Origin: Ectocarpus siliculosus
Lineage: Eukaryota; Sar; Phaeophyceae; Ectocarpales; Ectocarpaceae
DNA length: 53,286 nucleotides
Direction of reading: 5' to 3'
Assembly: GCA_000310025.1 (NCBI GenBank)
Contig: FN649749.1
Coordinates: 3,024,468 to 3,077,753 of the forward strand
Made by a program: the position numbers and the translations under genes. Positions within the stretch are counted from its first letter, which is position 1. Every line of letters begins with the position of its first letter. The notes under the pieces were generated by a model that was not told the DNA's origin, did no database searches, and saw only the letters and a list, made by a program, of their open reading frames with translations. This document shows, piece after piece, positions 48,001 to 53,286 of the stretch.

Positions 48001-48033
48001 CGGGGCGGGGGGGCGGGGGCGGGGGCGGGGGGG
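48001..48033 (+). other. G-rich tract, potential G-quadruplex
   Basis: Five or more runs of at least four G separated by single C bases, just beyond the stop codon of the acidic coiled-coil gene. On that gene's strand it is C-rich. Confidence 0.7.
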
Positions 48034-48076
48034 TCGAGAGGCCAAAACTCGAGGTGTGCTAGCTTAGCTCCTCCTG

Positions 48077-51000
48077 TCATCTTCTTCTGCCTGCGGACCT
48101 CTTCGCCTCGTCACGAACCTCATCCACGATACCCTCCTCCCCTTCGCCGTCATCCGGCCCGGCGGCGAGATTTTTCCCGAACCTCGCGCCTCCCAGCAAC
48201 CCGGGAACGCTTTCTCCCATCCCCGCCCCCCGCGGTCGTAACAGCGCCTCCTCCTCCTCCTCCTCTTCCCCGCCACCGCTGCCTCCTGTGCCCTCTTTCG
48301 ACGACTTCCCCAGCCAGTCGTCATCATCGAACGATCCCCACTCGTCTCCTGTTTCGTTTAATGTTCGCGCACGGTGAAAATGCATGATGGATGTTGTGGA
48401 ATGGGTGGCATAAGCGCCACCATGATGCTGACAGGGGGTTGGATGGAAGCGGCTGTCACGCGGCAGGGCAGGAAGCACGGGCGCCTTGGGGGGTAGGCCA
48501 AGGGAGAACGCGTCAAGAGTCGGCCGACGCGAGGACCTTCACTTCTTTTCCTCTTGCATCACTTCAAATCAGCGCTCACACACGGCATTTCTGCCTGGTC
48601 GGAGCTCCAATCCGTGGTCACACAGAGTGGTTCCTCCCCTACCAACCCACCGCTCCTGCGGTGCTTGCCTTCGAGTTTTTAAAGCGAGAAAGCGCAATAC
48701 TCTCTCTTCCCTTCAGAGTGGGAGAAAAAAAAACAGATGGCACACAGCCTAGCACACACAGCCACACACGAGAAGGAGGCGCAACGACACAGCAAGAGGC
48801 ACCACGAGTATTGCGGGCCGATGTGTTCTGCACCCCGATCAAGGACGACCGCTAGACGCCGCTCACCCGTATCACTCTCTTCTTCCTCTTCCTCTTCCTC
48901 TTCCTCCGTCGCCAGCACCGAGGGGGGACGCGGCATAGAATCGCTAGAGTAAGCTCGTACGTCTGAGAACGCGTCGCTCATCTCCCCGACGTCCGCCGCG
49001 ACCTCTTTCTCGAGCTCGGACAGCTGCGGCACGCCGGACCCGAAAGCGCCTCCGCTTAAACTGCCACCGCCACTGTCGCCTGTGGTAGAAGGGGGGAGGG
49101 GTTGGGTGAACGCATGCCGTAGGCGTTTAGACTATCGACCTCGCATGCCTATAATGCCGGGGACGGAGCGATAGCTATGCCGGGTTTTCACCGGCCCAGG
49201 CTTATGTACGTTTCACAAGGATAAACCAGGGTCACTATCCTTGGGGGGGGGGGGGGGGGGCAGCTTAGCGAGAGTCTGCGGCTTTTGGGCCGAACGTATC
49301 ATGGGCAGCGGGAGAAGCATGCAAGCACAGCATCAGCACGACACGAGGCATGAAAACAACAATAGTAACACCACCATCTACGGACGTTCGCAACAGACAA
49401 ATTGAGGGCACACGAAGTTTTCCAAACCTAAAGATTGCACTCAAGCATTCATCAGTAAACGAGCTGTTCATGCCAATTCGAGCCAACAATCAATGAGACA
49501 GCAGTTGCCTAGTGCTTCTTTCTATGGATCCACTGCTAATGGACGCTGATCCGTGGATAGAGAGATTAAATCGTTGTGCAGAAAAAAAAGAAAAAGAAAC
49601 AGTTGCCGTTTCTGGAACACGCACCGCTTCCACCGGCGGGTCCGCCGAGAGCCCTCGCCATCTCCGGAGACTCGAGGGGCCCTCCGGACGAGAACAGGTG
49701 AGGGGCCTCGCGAGACTCGGCTTCCATCGCGCCGCCCGGGCCGGCGAGGCGGTTGAGCTTGCGCCGGAGGTCTGCTTCGTCGGTGTAACCGCCATCGTCC
49801 AAATCGTCCAAATCGTCCAAATCGTCGTAGTCGGAGTCGAGTTCCATTCCTCCCTCGCTCATGCCGAAACCTCCAGAGACAAAGTCGTCGTCGCTGTCGC
49901 TGTCGATGACATCGTTGTTGTCGAAACCGTCGCCGGTTTGACCGAGGCCTCTGGCAGCGAGCGCGTTTTGGATCTTTCCTGACCTCAGAAGATTCTTTTT
50001 TTTTTTCGGAGCAATCATAGGTGTTGTTGCCGCAGCGGTAGTTGCAATAGCGGGGGTGGTAGAAGCGGCGCCAATTCGCCGAAAACAGCAGTAGAATGGG
50101 GACGAGGAGGAAGAGGTGAGACCGAAGGGTTGGAAGCAGCAGGACGGAGAAAGAGGTGTCGACGAGCGCCAGAACGAAAGCATCGTTCATCGAGTCCGTG
50201 GAGACAACAAAAACAACTGTGGGAGGGGAGAGTAACCTTATTCGCACGTGTTTTTGCGTTTCAAGATTATAGTCAACATGAGGCACGGGATATAGACAAA
50301 ATTAGTCCATCACCGTACACCCGCAATTCTTACGCCCTCACGCAAAAACACACAGCCCTGATTTCTTCAAGGACTGCAGAAAAAAACAAGACAACTTCTC
50401 GTGCTACACGAACAAAAAAAAATCCAGGTCAACCCTTTTAGGGGAAAGGGCAAACACGGGCGGAACTTTTTTCGTTTCACGTGTCCCTTGGGAGCGTCCC
50501 TGGGCAAAAAAGATAGCCCTGACTCCTTCAAAATTCATTACAAAAAACAGGGAGAGAGAGACGGTTTCACATGCGTTGCACGATAACTTGTCTGTTATTA
50601 ACCATAAGAAGGGGATGGGGAAACGCGTGCGGCACATTCTTTCGCTTCACCTGTCCCTTGAGAGCGTCCGTGAGCTTCCTGATCTCCGCTTTCTCCTCGG
50701 TGTCCATGGTAGCGTCCGGGTGCATCTGCTTGTTCCACAGCCCAGAGGCGGTGGCGCGGCGCAGCTCCAGATCTTCAGCCTCGTACTCTCTCAGACGACG
50801 CAGCTTGTTTTGCGCCAGTGACGACGGTGTTGAGGGGAAAGGGAAGAAAATAAGGCCAACGGGTGGGGGGGCTGGTAGAGTACAGGTAGACCCCCTGTTT
50901 TTTTTGTAGTTGATCCAGAGGGGGGGGGGGGTGCTCGTGGCTTAGACTATTGGTCAAGAGATAAGCACACCTCACTTTCTCTCTCTCGTTTGTTTGTGCG

Positions 51001-53256
51001 GGACGGCGGCGTTCGCCACCACACATCAACTTTCTGCGCCATTCGATTACCAATGGAGGGGTTAGAGGGCATGGAAACGCTCGTGGCTAAGATGTGTCAA
51101 GCAATAAGCACACATCAACTTATGTGTGATTTGTTTATTCGGGAAGGGGGGGGCATGGAAACGCTCGTGGCTAAGATGTGCCAAGCAATAAGCACACATC
51201 AACTTATGTGTAATTCGTTTATTCGGGAAGGGGGGGGCGCGGAAACGCTCGTGGCTAACATGTGTCAAGCAATAAAACACTAGATCAACGTCTGTTTCTT
51301 TCGTTTATCCGGTGAGGCGGGGCATGGAAACGCTCGCGGCTATAAGACAAACCCAACAGACCCGCACACATCTCCTTCCGTGTCACTAATTCATCCACAA
51401 AGGGGGGACACTAGAACGCCCCGTCACTTAGACAAATCAAGAGATAAAAGCACACATATCTCACTACATGTAATTTTATCTAGGAAGAGGAAACACTACA
51501 ATACAACAATCGTCGCTGAGACAAACCCAAGACATAATGCAGGCGCCCCACGGCCCATACCATGCCATCTTCTTGCGGAACAGCCGTTAAATTAGTTGCA
51601 AAACCTGCGTGCACCCCACTGACATCAGTGCGTTACCTCCGTGCTGTCCTCCTCCGCCTTCTTGGCAGCCCAGTCGTCGATCTCCTTGGTGAGGACCGCC
51701 ATCCTCTCCTCCGACATGAGAACTTTCAGGTTCTCGCCGATCTCGAGAACCTGGTCATGGGTTTCGGAGGCGCACGCGGGGGCGTGTGCGTATGGCGCCG
51801 CGGGCAACGGGGGGCGGGAACACCGTTCGAGGGGGTACGAGCATCAGCAACAGCACCAGTAGCAGGAGGGAATCGGCCTTTCGCAGAATAGTTCGCGGTG
51901 TTGGGGGAGTTCTTAGTCTATGCTTGCCGTAGTAGCACCTACAATAAACCATTCCTTTCGGGACCGAGCCTTGAGAGGGGGCATGAAACGTTCGCTTCGT
52001 GTTCTCTGGAAAACAGCGAAAATAAATAGCAAACTTCGTGGTAGGTTGCCTGTAGGTTTGGCTCTGCTTTTTTACTCGATATTGACCGACCGGACACCAT
52101 CGAATTTTCCTCTTGCGGTCGCCTTCTGCGTGACCTTAACCAAGAGCAGCCCTACGCTTTTGAACAAAAAGTCACCAAAGGGAGGAAAAAGGAGACATCA
52201 AACAAAACCGAACCTCCTTCGCGAGGGTATTAAGCTTTGTTGGTGAACTAGACAGGACCCCCGTCTAAAGGATGTTAAGCCGTGTTTGTGAAATAGAGAA
52301 GACCTCCGTCTAAAGGATGTTGAGCTTTGTTGGTGAAATAGAGAGGACCTCCGTCTAAAGGGTGTTAAGCTTTGTTGGTGAAATAGAGAGGACCTCCGTC
52401 TAAAGGATATTAAACTCTGTTGATGAAATAGAGAGGACCTCCGTCTAAAGGATATTAAACTTTGTTTGTGAAACAGAGAGGACCTCCGTCGAAAGGATAT
52501 TAAGCATTGTATGTGAAATAGAGAAGACCTCCTTTGCGAGGATATTAAGCATTGTATGTGAAATAGAGAGGGGGGTTTCGTATCCCTCACCCCCAACCCG
52601 TATCCCTCACCCATACTAAAACCAAGATGAATTATATCCTCGCGAAGGCTGCTGCGAAACCCTTACACACGAATAGCACCCCAAACACAGCAAACCAAAC
52701 CAGCCAGCAAGAGCCGTTGCCACCCCTTCTTTGCACGTTGTTGCTCTAGGAGGCAGTAGTGCGGGACCGCAGTTCAAGAAAAAACCCGTTAAAAAAAAAA
52801 AAACGCTCTCTAATGTTGACGAAAAAAAACAATGGGGAAAGAAGGACAGGTATCTCAGCCGAGGATCCTACACTAAACTCAATACAATTGCAATAGCCTA
52901 CACTAAACTCAGTACAATTGCAATAGCCTACACCAAACTCAGTACAATTGCAATAGCCTGTAATCGACGGTGGTGACAGGCTACTGTGAGCCTTGACCAA
53001 CCCGATCTTGATGTTTATTGTCGGTGCCCCTGCACTGCTGTATTGACGCCTATCGTACCATGTTACCAGTATATCTCACCATAGACCGAAGGTCTTGATC
53101 CATGCAGTTGTCCCCCATCGCCTCATAGTAGTCCACGATGTTGGTGGCGGTACGCTTGAAGCCCCGGATGTACATGGACGGGAGCGTCGAGATGGTGATG
53201 TTGAGGAGCGCAAGCCGCTCTTCCGGCTCTTTCATCCGAAGCACGTGGGAAATCAG
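48077..53256 (-). CDS. Acidic coiled-coil protein of unknown function, 5'-incomplete
   Basis: Six exons: 53256-53080, 51750-51637, 50803-50651, 49973-49625, 49079-48867, 48348-48077. All phases agree and the frame ends TGA, giving 426 residues in the window; more exons must lie to the right. The first exon is helical and conserved-looking (LNITISTLPSMYIRGFKR, then IVDYYEAMGDNCMDQDLRSM). The next two are charged helices (LTKEIDDWAAKKAEEDSTE; LRRLREYEAEDLELRRATAS). The rest is very acidic: DSDSDDDFVSGG, a DDL repeat from a 9 bp tandem, a run of ten Glu, and EWGSFDDDDWLGK. Basic residues end the protein. I do not recognise the family. The acceptor of the 49973 exon is the least certain junction. 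Confidence 0.72.
49111..49202 (-). mobile_element. Fragment of the short retroposon tail region
   Basis: GCATGCCGTAGGCGTTTAGA, GACCTCGCAT and GCCGGGTTTTCACCGG match, in reverse, the last ~150 bases of the element at 134-643. The end next to the C-run is missing. It is in an intron of the acidic protein gene. Confidence 0.7.
49242..49260 (+). repeat. Homopolymer G run
   Basis: About 19 consecutive G in an intron of the acidic protein gene. Similar runs occur at 5867-5880, 42250-42262, 50919-50930 and 53265-53282; the last is at the window edge, just upstream of an exon acceptor on the minus strand. Confidence 0.9.
50448..50672. repeat. Duplicated exon end and donor in the acidic protein gene
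   Basis: 50617-50672 covers the last 22 coding bases of the exon ending at 50651, its GTGAAG donor and early intron. 50448-50502 is a diverged copy further into the same intron, sharing TTCAC, TGTCCCTTG and GAGCGTCC words in order. Confidence 0.7.
50932..51400. repeat. 84 bp tandem array, about five units
   Basis: GGAAACGCTCGTGGCTAA begins units at about 51070, 51154 and 51238 with a period of 84; degenerate units flank them at about 50932 and 51323. A G-run ends each unit. In an intron of the acidic protein gene. Confidence 0.88.
52211..52570. repeat. 45 bp minisatellite, about eight units
   Basis: Units contain GACCTCCGTCTAAAGGAT, then TTAAGCTTTGTTGGTGAAAT, with a period of 45. The minus strand stays open through the whole array, but it lies in an intron of the acidic protein gene with no fitting splice sites. 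Confidence 0.92.
52867..52956. repeat. 30 bp tandem repeat, three units
   Basis: CCTACACTAAACTCARTACA followed by ATTGCAATAG, three times. In an intron of the acidic protein gene. Confidence 0.92.
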
Positions 53257-53286
53257 CTGTGCAGGGGGGGGGGGGGGGGGGGGTCC

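Larger units (their letters stand above)
45967..48076. other. Intergenic region between convergent genes, repeat-rich
   Basis: About 2.1 kb between the nucleotidyltransferase stop and the stop of the acidic coiled-coil gene. It contains a 30 bp repeat, a roughly 100 bp tandem array interrupted by a TIR element, a dispersed repeat (46140-46230, again at 48548-48640) and, at its right end, a very G-rich tract. No gene was recognised. Confidence 0.55.

Noticed and set aside
49522-50286. 254-codon Arg-rich minus-strand frame
   Set aside because: Overlaps the acidic exon 49973-49625 in another frame; only the acidic frame gives matching phases to both neighbouring exons.
50919-50960. G-run followed by GTGCTCGTGGCTTAGAC, first taken as another LINE tail
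   Set aside because: It aligns better as a degenerate unit of the 84 bp tandem array next to it.

Overview
This is a eukaryotic nuclear window with very intron-dense genes. It most resembles a flagellated, GC-rich stramenopile such as a brown alga. That placement is an inference from introns of about 0.2-1.7 kb every 70-300 coding bases, GT-AG junctions with pyrimidine tracts, CTG-type microsatellites inside exons, a flagellar gene and a mitochondrial fatty-acid gene; no sequence marker proves the lineage. No prokaryotic operon, CRISPR array, rRNA or intact tRNA was seen.

I rebuilt five gene models by hand from protein-like exons, splice sites and reading-phase agreement across every junction. 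From left to right: (1) minus strand 12974-2331, the N-terminal 1,441 codons of a CFAP57/WDR65-type ciliary WD40 plus coiled-coil protein (13 exons, 3' end not found). (2) Minus 22225-14922, a seven-exon, 306-residue lysine methyltransferase of the Methyltransf_16 (METTL21/FAM86-like) type. (3) Plus 23298-26068, a weak model of a small multi-pass membrane protein. (4) Minus 39085-28774, a complete 11-exon, 463-residue mitochondrial HADHB-type 3-ketoacyl-CoA thiolase. (5) Plus 40771-45966, a six-exon protein with a DNA-polymerase-beta-type nucleotidyltransferase domain. (6) Minus 53256-48077, an acidic coiled-coil protein of unknown function whose 5' end lies outside the window. Two gene pairs are divergent: methyltransferase/membrane protein and thiolase/nucleotidyltransferase.

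The space between exons is rich in small mobile elements. Three 3' fragments of one non-LTR retrotransposon (LINE) and several copies of a roughly 510 bp non-autonomous element share the same final ~55 bases, and both end in a poly(C) run instead of poly(A). One copy of the short element is flanked by a clean 9 bp target duplication. A separate family of six ~222 bp terminal-inverted-repeat elements, flanked by TA and carrying a conserved palindromic core, sits in introns and intergenic DNA; three are inside the thiolase gene. A third theme is three independent local duplications, in three minus-strand genes, of the last bases of an exon plus its splice donor into the intron just downstream.

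The genes are metabolically unrelated (motility, protein methylation, beta-oxidation, nucleotidyl transfer), so this is ordinary mosaic gene space. The repeat biology is its most unusual part.
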